DNA of 64,000 nucleotides, taken from assembly GCA_028278405.1 (NCBI GenBank), contig JANQEK010000014.1, positions 29,033-93,032 on the forward strand, in the 5' to 3' direction. The notes under the pieces were generated by a model. That model worked only from the letters and a program-made list of their open reading frames with translations, did not search any database and was not told the DNA's origin. This stretch comes from Nitrospinaceae bacterium (GTDB taxonomy: Bacteria > Nitrospinota > Nitrospinia > Nitrospinales > Nitrospinaceae). This document shows positions 44,044 through 51,988 of this stretch, piece after piece. A program made the position numbers and the translations under genes. Within the stretch, counting starts at the first letter, position 1. Each line of letters opens with the position of its first letter.

Positions 44044-45209
44044 TATTTACTTTGACCCCAAGAGCGTAGGGCTGATTGGATGCGGTGCAAAGTGCCTTGC
44101 TCTACCGCTTCATTCAAACTGAACAAACCGAAAAAAAGAGAAAAAGCCATGTACCCCAGTATGTATCTTTGATAAGGCATGACCAAAATTCCTGGTAAAG
44201 AAGAAAAAAGTATGGCGGTTAAAAAGGCGAATTCGAGGGCCCGTTTTTTTGGATAATAATATGCGGCGATCAAACCTATATTGGCTGAGTACATAAAGAA
44301 AAACAGCATGACTCCAATTTTGGCAAAGATAGTATGGAGAACGAAATTCTTGTGAGACAGGAATAATTGGAAAACCTCTTCCTTTAAAATTTCTATATAC
44401 TTCTCCGAGTAGACTTTGGTGTCTGGAGCAATGGACCGGACTTTTTTTATGGCTGCCGAATCTTTATATTCAATTCCCAGGGTATTGTTCAAATACCCAA
44501 AACCAATATAAATACTATGCCAGATTAAGTATTTTTGCTCTACAGGCTGATAGTCTTGCATTTGTTGCGACAAGTAGGTATCCCGTTTTTCCGATAAGTA
44601 AGAAAAACATATGATGGGAAGCAGCAATCCCAAGCCGATAGCTGTTACAAGTTTAAGCTTTTCTTTCAAGGAATATTGAATGAGGAAAGCGATAGCAATA
44701 CCCATGAAAAAAAGAAGGCCTGTTGCTCCATGTGGCCGGATGGAATTCGAGAACCATACGCTCACGCCGGACAAAAAACAGACTCCCAGAAAAAAAGGGG
44801 TCGATTCTTTTTTCTTGGAAAAATATAAAAACCAGGGAAGAACGGCCACTATCGTTGACGGGGGAACGCTGTAAACGGCACTGCTTTTAATAGAGATCAT
44901 TGCCAACCAGGCAAGTGCCAATAAAGTCCACCCCCGGGAGAACCAGGAGCGAAACAACAAACATGTCCCGGCGAAGCCCAGAATAAATGAGAATCCTATA
45001 ATTCCGTAATAAAAACAGGAGGCCGCCTGTTGTGCGTTCAAGTCGAATAGTCGGGCCACCAGTGGAATGAAATAGTACACTCCAATTTCTCCGGTGACAC
45101 CAGCCGGATTTAATGTTTTTCCATCAAAAAAGATTAAGGATACTCCGGTTTGCTCGTATCCCTGCATTGCCTGATCGATTTTTTCCAACCGTAAATCCAT
45201 TAACTTCAT
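44043..45209 (-). CDS. Unknown polytopic membrane protein coupled to the asnB-like gene
   Basis: 388 residues; not recognised. About eight or nine hydrophobic helices start only after a 40-residue polar N-terminus (L-R-L-E-K-I-D-Q-A-M-Q-G-Y). The first helix is preceded by G-V-T-G-E-I-G-V-Y-Y-F-I-P-L-V-A-R-L-F, which resembles the outer-loop/helix boundary of GT-C-type integral transferases. The lack of an initial helix suggests a shortened N-terminus. No frameshifted upstream part was found. The stop overlaps the asnB ATG by one base (TAATG). Confidence 0.7.
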   Translation of the reverse strand: MKLMDLRLEKIDQAMQGYEQTGVSLIFFDGKTLNPAGVTGEIGVYYFIPLVARLFDLNAQQAASCFYYGIIGFSFILGFAGTCLLFRSWFSRGWTLLALAWLAMISIKSSAVYSVPPSTIVAVLPWFLYFSKKKESTPFFLGVCFLSGVSVWFSNSIRPHGATGLLFFMGIAIAFLIQYSLKEKLKLVTAIGLGLLLPIICFSYLSEKRDTYLSQQMQDYQPVEQKYLIWHSIYIGFGYLNNTLGIEYKDSAAIKKVRSIAPDTKVYSEKYIEILKEEVFQLFLSHKNFVLHTIFAKIGVMLFFFMYSANIGLIAAYYYPKKRALEFAFLTAILFSSLPGILVMPYQRYILGYMAFSLFFGLFSLNEAVEQGTLHRIQSALRSWGQSK

Positions 45210-45318
45210 TATGAATCTTCGCCATTAAAAATGATTGGACTGTTCATAGGCATGGGATGTGGTGGAGGATCGAGCAGGCAAAGAAATTTGATCTAAGGTT
45301 AGAAATTATCCGGCCCGT

Positions 45319-47460
45319 TTATTTGGGTTGAATCAATTGTTCAACTTGAAGGGCGATTTCCGTTGCCTGAAGTTGTTGCCAAAGTGGAATGGGCCATTCA
45401 CCGCCTTTTTCCAGAGTCTCTGCAAACATTTCAAGCTCGTTCTTGTGCCCCTTGTCAGTCAGCTTGCTCGTTACTCCTTTGGCGCTTGAACCATGTATTC
45501 GTAGTTGTTTATAATCATCAAGCATCAATACATTGCCGTCCGAAAAAATTTCCATTTGTTCTTTTGGGAAATCATTTGAACCCAGTGCGGTATAAGTTAA
45601 AGTAGCGATCGATCCATCTTCAAAACCCACAGTAGCCGCAAAATTGTCTTGGGAGGAATAATGGTCCGTTTTTGGAGCCAGTGAACGTGCTTGTATGGAA
45701 ACCATTTTGCTATCGGTAAAATATGTAAACAAGTCGTAGATATGACAGGCTTCTCCCAGATTGCGTCCTCCGCCTTCCTCCGTTTGGAGCCAATGGTCGA
45801 AGGGGATATGTCCGGCGTTCATCCGGTAATTGATAATCATGGGATTGGTTCGATTTTTGATCAGTTCTTTGGCGCGCCGGGCAAAAGGAGAAAACCGGCG
45901 GTTAAACCCGGTTAACAAAACGGGAGCTTGCTGGTGAGTTTCATAAAAATTTTGAATAGCTTCAAGTTCAACGCGGGTGAGCGCCAAAGGCTTTTCAACC
46001 AGGACATGTTTGTTGGCCTGCAAGGCTTCGATAACCATGGAAGCATGTTGATTGTGTCGCGTGCCGATAAGAACGGCATCCACTTTGGAATCATTTAAAA
46101 TTTCGTGATAATCCGTGGTGCAGTATTGAGCTCCCACCTGCTTGGCTGTATTTGAAGCATTGCTTCCCGTATGACCGGCAACCGCATGAATTTGATAACG
46201 CCCGCTCAGGGACTGAAGATTGGGGATGTGCATTGCTTTGACAAAGGCTCCCACGCCGGCCAGTGCAATACGGATTTTGCCTGGTTCCAATGCTCGTGCT
46301 GAGGGATTGGGAACGACTCGGACAGGTCTTTCGCCTTCCTTGCTTTCAGGATAAGAAAGCAAGACGATCATCGGCTTTTCTTTATCTTTTTTCAAAGTTT
46401 CATATGCGGTTGCGGCCTGGGAAACCTCGAAAGAGGAATGAATCAACGGTTCGACATCTATTTTCTTTTCAGAAATTAAATTCAGATATTCCGCCATATT
46501 CCGGTTTTCAGTCCACCGCACGTAACCGATGGGATAGTCCAACCCCTTTTCTTCATATTGGGGATCATAACGTCCCGGTCCGTACGAGGTGGAAATAAAA
46601 AAATCCAGTTCCTTCGGAAAAATATCCGCGCGTTTGAGATTGAGTCCAACATCCCCGACCAGGACCACACGGCCTTTTTTTCGACACATCCCGAAGGCAT
46701 TTGAGATCACTTCATCGGAAGGGGAGGCGGCGGTAATAATGACTCCGTCAACGCCTTCTCCGTCTGTAATGCGGAGAATGTGTTCCAGGTTGTGATTTTC
46801 TTCGGGTGGGAGAGAAAAACTCATTCCAAGGCTTTTGGCGAGTTCTATCCGCGAAGAATCCAGGTCGGCTCCTATAACACGGCAGCCATTGGCTCTCAAA
46901 ATTTGTGCGGTCAACTGGCCTAAAATTCCCAAACCGATCACTGCGAATGTTTCTCCCAGAGTCGGTTGAGCGCGCCGTACCCCCTGCAGAGCAATGGTTC
47001 CCAATGTCACGGTGCTGGCCACCGGAAGGCTGAGATTTTTCGGCAAGGGGGCAATCAGATTGCGGGGAACACGGATGATCTCAGCGTGATGAGCGCATTG
47101 AGCTCCCGCGCAAGCCACGCGGTCCCCCGGCTGGATGCCTTCAACTCCGTCTCCAACCTCAAGCACGATACCGGAGGCGGAATATCCTGTGGGATTTCCC
47201 TCGGTCAGTTTTCCTTGAATAACATTACGAGTATGGGTAATCCCGTGAGTGGCGGCCATTTCCATGGTGGATTTGACCGCTTTGGGATTCTTTAAGGCTC
47301 GCTTCCATAAAGGCTGGGAAGCGGATTTGAGGCCGCTCATTTCCGTGCCTGCCGAGATACTCGAAAATTTGACCCGGACCAGAACCGTTCCCGGCTCCAC
47401 CTGCGGAGCGGGAATCTCTTCCACTACGACCTGTCCTTGTTTTATCAGGACTTGCTTCAC
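45319..47460 (-). CDS. Bi-domain oxidoreductase: zinc-type alcohol dehydrogenase fused to Gfo/Idh/MocA
   Basis: 713 residues. Residues 1-370 form an MDR-type dehydrogenase (G-D-R-V-A-C-A-G-A, G-L-G-I-L-G-Q-L-T nucleotide fold). Residues about 385-713 form a Gfo/Idh/MocA NAD-dependent sugar dehydrogenase (V-G-A-F-V-K-A-M-H-I-P-N, E-K-P-L-A-L-T, A-C-H-I-Y-D-L-F-T-Y-F). The same fusion is known in exopolysaccharide loci next to heparinase/alginate-lyase family genes, as here 9 kb away. The start is GTG. Both halves likely oxidise or epimerise nucleotide sugars. Confidence 0.9.
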   Translation of the reverse strand: MKQVLIKQGQVVVEEIPAPQVEPGTVLVRVKFSSISAGTEMSGLKSASQPLWKRALKNPKAVKSTMEMAATHGITHTRNVIQGKLTEGNPTGYSASGIVLEVGDGVEGIQPGDRVACAGAQCAHHAEIIRVPRNLIAPLPKNLSLPVASTVTLGTIALQGVRRAQPTLGETFAVIGLGILGQLTAQILRANGCRVIGADLDSSRIELAKSLGMSFSLPPEENHNLEHILRITDGEGVDGVIITAASPSDEVISNAFGMCRKKGRVVLVGDVGLNLKRADIFPKELDFFISTSYGPGRYDPQYEEKGLDYPIGYVRWTENRNMAEYLNLISEKKIDVEPLIHSSFEVSQAATAYETLKKDKEKPMIVLLSYPESKEGERPVRVVPNPSARALEPGKIRIALAGVGAFVKAMHIPNLQSLSGRYQIHAVAGHTGSNASNTAKQVGAQYCTTDYHEILNDSKVDAVLIGTRHNQHASMVIEALQANKHVLVEKPLALTRVELEAIQNFYETHQQAPVLLTGFNRRFSPFARRAKELIKNRTNPMIINYRMNAGHIPFDHWLQTEEGGGRNLGEACHIYDLFTYFTDSKMVSIQARSLAPKTDHYSSQDNFAATVGFEDGSIATLTYTALGSNDFPKEQMEIFSDGNVLMLDDYKQLRIHGSSAKGVTSKLTDKGHKNELEMFAETLEKGGEWPIPLWQQLQATEIALQVEQLIQPK

Positions 47461-47508
47461 GTCAATTGATGGGTAGGGGTAAAAAAGCCTCTGTTGGATA
47501 CAGGTGTA

Positions 47509-48495
47509 TTATTGGCCCCATCCGGAGGAAAGCTTGATTTGTTGGGACACATAAATACTATCGTCTTTTTTGACCAGATGAATATTCGTGTTTGTTAAAG
47601 ATCCGATGACCTGTTGGATATTTTCCGATGGTTTGCTTTGGGGATCTTTGATTAAAAATGGTTTCATTTCGTCGATCGAATCCCTTACGTCGTCGCTCTC
47701 GATTAAGTAGCCCAGAAATTTGACGTCGACATCCAAATATTTTTTAGACAGCTTCAACAAGTTATCACCCATTAGGATATCTTTTTGCCTTCGTACCCGA
47801 TTGATCACCAGGCCTGGTTGAAATTCCCGGATGATTTCGTTGACCCGCTCCAGTTTTTGCGGATGCATTTCTTCCACCTTTTCCCGGAGGGAGTCTATTT
47901 CGTAACAATCCTCCGCCATGGCCGGATTTTTGGAAAGATCGATTAAATGTTGAAGATCTGAGCTGCTTTTGAATTCCTGGCTGATTCTTCGAAACAAGGT
48001 GGCTTTGATGAAGCTAAAGGACTTCATGATTGAAGTCATCTCGGGGGTAGACACCACGACATTCTTCCCACCTACGTTGAAGTAATCAATGATATGGAAA
48101 TTGGTACCGGGACCCAGGTCCATTAAAATATGATCCGCATCCAGGCTTTTGATATAGGAAATGACTTTGTTTTGGTTTTTGACGCTGATGTCCGCGCTTC
48201 CCGGCATATCCCCGGCACCGCTTAAAAATTTCAGATTGTTGATGCCGGTATCAAGCAACAAGGCCTCTTCTCCGTTGGAATCCAGACCGCTATGATCAAA
48301 GTATTCCCGGAAGCCGTACTTGGGAGAGCTGATTCCCAAAAGAGCGTGGAGACTGGAAGCGCCGAAATCGGCATCGACCAGGACAACCCGTTGACCGGTC
48401 AAAGCAAGGGTAACAGCCATATTGGCACAGACCACACTTTTGCCAACGCCTCCTTTTCCCCCGCCTACAGCAATTATTTTGTTTTTAAATGTCAT
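47509..48495 (-). CDS. MinD/ParA/FlhG-like ATPase
   Basis: 328 residues. Deviant Walker A G-G-G-K-G-G-V-G-K-S at residues 11-20 with the signature lysine, V-D-A-D-F-G-A-S-S-L-H and D-L-G-P-G-T-N-F motifs of the MinD/ParA group. The C-terminal 90 residues carry no DNA-binding motif that I recognise and end without the MinD amphipathic helix. Such proteins position membrane or polar machines. Start overlaps the stop of the upstream acidic protein gene by 4 bp, so the two are translationally coupled. Confidence 0.88.
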   Translation of the reverse strand: MTFKNKIIAVGGGKGGVGKSVVCANMAVTLALTGQRVVLVDADFGASSLHALLGISSPKYGFREYFDHSGLDSNGEEALLLDTGINNLKFLSGAGDMPGSADISVKNQNKVISYIKSLDADHILMDLGPGTNFHIIDYFNVGGKNVVVSTPEMTSIMKSFSFIKATLFRRISQEFKSSSDLQHLIDLSKNPAMAEDCYEIDSLREKVEEMHPQKLERVNEIIREFQPGLVINRVRRQKDILMGDNLLKLSKKYLDVDVKFLGYLIESDDVRDSIDEMKPFLIKDPQSKPSENIQQVIGSLTNTNIHLVKKDDSIYVSQQIKLSSGWGQ

Positions 48496-49829
48496 TTATT
48501 TTTTTTCTGAGAAGCTGTAAATAAAAACGAATCCAGTTCTTCCAGAGAAACTTCCTTTTTACCGGACGATGTATTGATCGTTCCTTCCAAGTCCGGAAGC
48601 GAATCCCTGGTTCGTTTCTTTCTCATATTTTCGTTGACCAGAGCATCTCCTGATACCACATTACCCGGCGTCGATACCAATTGATTTTCCAGATCAGCCT
48701 GTAGGGCGTTCAGCCGGGTAATTGTCGCATCCACCATATCGGCAGGCAGTACTTCCTGAGAAATGAGGTTCTCTGTTTCCGATCCTTCCTGGTCCAGGTA
48801 TCTGAGGTCCAGAAGGAACGGCTTGAGCTTCGCTGTTTCAGGAGTTGTCTTTAAATTCTCTTGCTCAGGTGGAGCAGCTGTTATTTCACCTTCAGTTTCG
48901 CTGGCCTTGGAAGAAGGTGTTCCTGCCTCCTCCGAAACAGTCTCTATTTCGGCTATATTCTTATGAGAAACGACTGGAGCTTTTATTTCAACTTCTTTTG
49001 GCTCAGATTCCTGAATTTCCATCTCCAACTGTGGAGAATCCGTCATGATGATTTCTTGTTTTTCCGATTTAGAGCCCTTTTTCTCTTCGGTTTTAGGGGC
49101 CATGTTCTTAACTTCCGCGCTTTGCTTTTCTGGAGACGGTTCCTGGGATTTTTCGGGTTCTGGTAGGTATTCCTCTTTTGGGGATGCGTTAAAGACCGGG
49201 ATATCTTCAGATGGCTCTTCGGCAGGGGGCTCGATAGTCAGTCCCGGTATCTCGGCTTCGATCCAACTGTCCTCTTCGGTATTGCTGATGGGAGGCACGG
49301 GTAAATCTTCATTCCAAGTGGACTCTTGTTCATTGGTCGGGGATTTAGGTTGTTCTTTTTCTACAGGATCAGAAGGAATTTTTTTGGAACGGGTCTTGTT
49401 CTTGTCAGGTGCAATCGAAAATTCCTGTTTGATCAGTTTAACTTTTTTCTTCGGGGGAGGCTCTGCTGTTTCAAAATGAGAAATAGGCACCCCGGGTTTA
49501 ACGACTTTTACTCTTTCTTTTTCACCTTCCTCTTGTACCGGAAAAGGGGGAATACCCTTGTTCTCCTCTGGAATTTGAGCAGCGGATGGGTTTTCCTTTA
49601 GATAGGCCAAAGATCCGTCTTTTAGGGGTATCGGTTTTTTCTGCCGGTCTTTGTCTTCATTGGTTTTTCCTTCAGCGGCGGCTTTCATTTCTTCTCTTTC
49701 AAACCGCTCTACAGCTTTATCCAAGGCTGTTTTCTTGTTCTGACGAAGGGCGCGGGGAAGAATTGCCAGTAACAACAGTATTGCCGCCAGCAATAATGGG
49801 TTTCCTAGAATTGGGTTAGTGGTATCCAT
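48492..49829 (-). CDS. Acidic membrane-anchored protein, partner of the MinD-like ATPase
   Basis: 445 residues; no family recognised. One membrane span at about residues 10-28, then a short basic stretch (R-A-L-R-Q-N-K-K-T) and a long low-complexity region rich in Pro, Glu, Ser and Lys (about 40-320). A more ordered C-terminal part (about 330-445) includes F-L-L-D-L-R-Y-L-D-Q-E and V-S-L-E-E-L-D-S-F-L-F. Topology suggests a cytoplasmic tail that could recruit the ATPase encoded directly after it, a role loosely like FimV or polar landmark proteins. That role is inference. Confidence 0.8.
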   Translation of the reverse strand: MDTTNPILGNPLLLAAILLLLAILPRALRQNKKTALDKAVERFEREEMKAAAEGKTNEDKDRQKKPIPLKDGSLAYLKENPSAAQIPEENKGIPPFPVQEEGEKERVKVVKPGVPISHFETAEPPPKKKVKLIKQEFSIAPDKNKTRSKKIPSDPVEKEQPKSPTNEQESTWNEDLPVPPISNTEEDSWIEAEIPGLTIEPPAEEPSEDIPVFNASPKEEYLPEPEKSQEPSPEKQSAEVKNMAPKTEEKKGSKSEKQEIIMTDSPQLEMEIQESEPKEVEIKAPVVSHKNIAEIETVSEEAGTPSSKASETEGEITAAPPEQENLKTTPETAKLKPFLLDLRYLDQEGSETENLISQEVLPADMVDATITRLNALQADLENQLVSTPGNVVSGDALVNENMRKKRTRDSLPDLEGTINTSSGKKEVSLEELDSFLFTASQKKNK

Positions 49830-49840
49830 AGTGATGAAAG

Positions 49841-49943
49841 TTCCGGACTATTTGCGAGTGTCCGGCTGGTTCCGGCGGAAAACCCCCGTTCGGGACATCG
49901 CAGGCAGCCTCGAAAGTAAGGTTACTTGGAGCCGGATGCGGAA
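49841..49943. other. Strongly structured element, candidate leader RNA or ncRNA (unclassified)
   Basis: Two closing helices, TTCCG (49841-49845) with CGGAA (49939-49943) and TCCGGCT (49861-49867) with AGCCGGA (49930-49936), enclose a GGTTCC/GGAAAACC hairpin (49868-49884), a short CCC/GGG hairpin and the AAGTA/TACTT hairpin (49914-49927). On the minus strand it would form the leader of the acidic-protein gene, ending 11 nt before its ATG (49829); no Shine-Dalgarno is visible there. It matches no riboswitch consensus I know. The remaining gene-free stretch to 50284 shows nothing else convincing. Confidence 0.45.
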
Positions 49944-50284
49944 ATCTCAACGATAAAAAGCACTACAACCCTTTGATTATATTAACATACTCTGTAAGGG
50001 AAGGAAAAAATATTAGCCATGCCATATTTTTTTGTTAGCACAAACAGGCAACTAGATCAATATTCGTAGCCGCTAGTTTCTTCTGCGGCAGGTCAGGCGC
50101 GGCACCTCTTACTTGAAGAACCTGATGACCGTATGCTCAGAGATATAGGATTATGAAAAAACATGAAATTACGATAAAATTTCAAACGAGGAAATAAGAA
50201 AGCTTTAGCGGTTAATATCGGTTTTATCCTTCTCGTTCCCTCCCTTAAGATTCTGATTAATTCTTTGATGGAAAAGAGGTTCTT

Positions 50285-50944
50285 TTGATTGGATCGGTTT
50301 TATTGATCGCGGTTATTCTGATTTCATTGACGGTGCACGAGTATTCGCACGGCAGAGTGGCCTATATGCTTGGCGACGACACGGCTGAGAAACAGGGGCG
50401 ATTGACATTAAATCCTCTAAAGCATCTGGATCCTATAGGCACACTCTTTTTTTACTTCATGCACTTTGGGTGGGCCAAGCCGGTACCTGTGGATCCTAGA
50501 AACCTAAGAGACCCTCATAAGGATATGCTGTTCATCGCGGCGGCCGGGCCGGGTTCCAATCTGATTATGGCTTTATTTGCCGGATTCTTTTTAAGGTTCA
50601 TGGGTCCGTTGGATCAGATGGAGCCGGTAACTTTATATATTTTTGCTTTTTTGTCCATAGCTGTTTACTGTAATGTGGCTTTGGCTGTGTTCAATATGCT
50701 CCCTGTTTTCCCCCTTGATGGATCCAGCGTATTGAAAGGATTAGTGTCTCGCGAGATGGCATTGAAACTCAGTCAGCTGGACAAATATTTTGGGATAATT
50801 TTGCTGGTGGTGTTCCTGACGGATCGTTTTGCTGAAACGGGGATTTTGAGTAGCATAATCCTGGTTCCAATCCGTTATATGGTAGAGTTTTTTACTCAGG
50901 AAGCCTTCCCGTCGGTTGTCGCGGTAATAAACCATTTTCTTTGA
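50285..50944 (+). CDS. Site-2 protease family membrane metalloprotease (M50)
   Basis: 219 residues, single-domain type without PDZ. Zinc site H-E-Y-S-H at about residues 18-22 in the first helix; second motif N-M-L-P-V-F-P-L-D-G-S with the third ligand Asp. About five membrane helices. Cleaves membrane proteins within the bilayer. The start is TTG, with AGAGG upstream. The stop overlaps an alternative TTG start of trpS, so the two genes are likely co-expressed. Confidence 0.92.
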   Translation: MIGSVLLIAVILISLTVHEYSHGRVAYMLGDDTAEKQGRLTLNPLKHLDPIGTLFFYFMHFGWAKPVPVDPRNLRDPHKDMLFIAAAGPGSNLIMALFAGFFLRFMGPLDQMEPVTLYIFAFLSIAVYCNVALAVFNMLPVFPLDGSSVLKGLVSREMALKLSQLDKYFGIILLVVFLTDRFAETGILSSIILVPIRYMVEFFTQEAFPSVVAVINHFL

Positions 50945-50958
50945 ACCATACCAAAACC

Positions 50959-51945
50959 ATGGCCAAAAAGAGAATTTTGAGCGGAATGCAGCCTTCCGGT
51001 CTCCTTCATTTGGGGAACTATTACGGAGCGTTGAAAAACTGGATCGAATTGCAGGAGCAGTTCGAATGTTTTTATTTTATTGCAGACTGGCATTCCCTGA
51101 CGACCTTATACGAGGATCCCAGCCACATTAAAAAATACTCTTTTGAAGTGGCAGTAGACTGGTTGAGCGCCGGGTTGGACCCGGAGAAGAGCACCTTGTT
51201 TGTCCAGTCGCGGATCCCGGAGCATGCCGAGCTTCATTTGATTTTGTCTATGGTCGTGCCTGTTCCCTGGCTGGAGCGCAATCCCACTTATAAGGAAAAG
51301 CAGGTCGAAGTGAAGAACGTTGACATGAGCTCTTACGGATTTTTGGGATACCCGGTTTTACAGACAGCAGATATCGTGCTGTATGATGCCGATTATGTGC
51401 CGGTGGGAATTGATCAGGCTCCGCACCTGGAAATTTCCCGGGAAATTGTGCGGCGCTTTAACGGGTTTTATAAGAAGAAGGTATTCAAGGAGCCGCAGGC
51501 CAAGATTTCAGAAATTCCAAAGCTTAACGGAATAGACGGCCGGAAGATGAGTAAAAGCTACAACAATGCCATCTATTTGTCCGACGACGAAAAGACAATC
51601 ACCAAAAAGGTCAAGTCCATGTTGACCGACCCGGCAAGGGGATTGCGGACAGACCCCGGTGATCCGGATGTCTGTAATCTGTTTCCCTTCCATAAACTGT
51701 ATTCTCCATTAGAGATGCAGAAAGAAATTGATCGTGACTGCAGGACCGCTGCCATTGGTTGTGGAGACTGTAAGTTGAAGTTGGTTGACACCATGCTCGC
51801 CGGATTGAAGCCTCACATGGAACGCCGGAGGGAAATTGCCGCCAAGCCCAAGGAGGTCGAGGAAATTCTGGAAGAGGGCACACGCAAAGCTCAAAAAGTG
51901 GCCAAGGCCACGATGGAACGCGCTAAACAAGCTATGAAGTTCTAA
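50959..51945 (+). CDS. trpS: Tryptophanyl-tRNA synthetase
   Basis: About 328 residues. Class I synthetase: S-G-M-Q-P-S-G-L-L-H-L-G-N-Y with the HIGH-like L-H-L-G, and the K-M-S-K-S loop in G-R-K-M-S-K-S-Y. A G-C-G-D-C-K segment near residue 270 is common in bacterial TrpRS. I chose ATG at 50959; a TTG at 50941 overlapping the protease stop adds six residues. ileS follows 43 bp later. Confidence 0.94.
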   Translation: MAKKRILSGMQPSGLLHLGNYYGALKNWIELQEQFECFYFIADWHSLTTLYEDPSHIKKYSFEVAVDWLSAGLDPEKSTLFVQSRIPEHAELHLILSMVVPVPWLERNPTYKEKQVEVKNVDMSSYGFLGYPVLQTADIVLYDADYVPVGIDQAPHLEISREIVRRFNGFYKKKVFKEPQAKISEIPKLNGIDGRKMSKSYNNAIYLSDDEKTITKKVKSMLTDPARGLRTDPGDPDVCNLFPFHKLYSPLEMQKEIDRDCRTAAIGCGDCKLKLVDTMLAGLKPHMERRREIAAKPKEVEEILEEGTRKAQKVAKATMERAKQAMKF

Positions 51946-51988
51946 AAATTCTATTCACAATTGACATAAATAAAGTATATATAAAGCC

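Noticed and set aside
49841..49943. 6S RNA or c-di-GMP riboswitch interpretation
   Set aside because: Too short for 6S RNA and lacks the conserved GEMM segments.
50067..50141. Fragment reading P-D-D-R-M-L-R-D-I-G-L, reminiscent of DUF1127 C-termini
   Set aside because: The frame is opened by a stop at 50067-50069, has no start codon before the final Met and is 28 codons long. At most a remnant; too short to support.
50153..50199. 14-codon frame beginning M-K-K-H-E-I-T
   Set aside because: Too short and no context to support a leader peptide.
51961..51985. TTGACA with TATAAA just before ileS, promoter-like
   Set aside because: Spacing is only 13 bp and the -10 would touch the start codon, leaving no leader.
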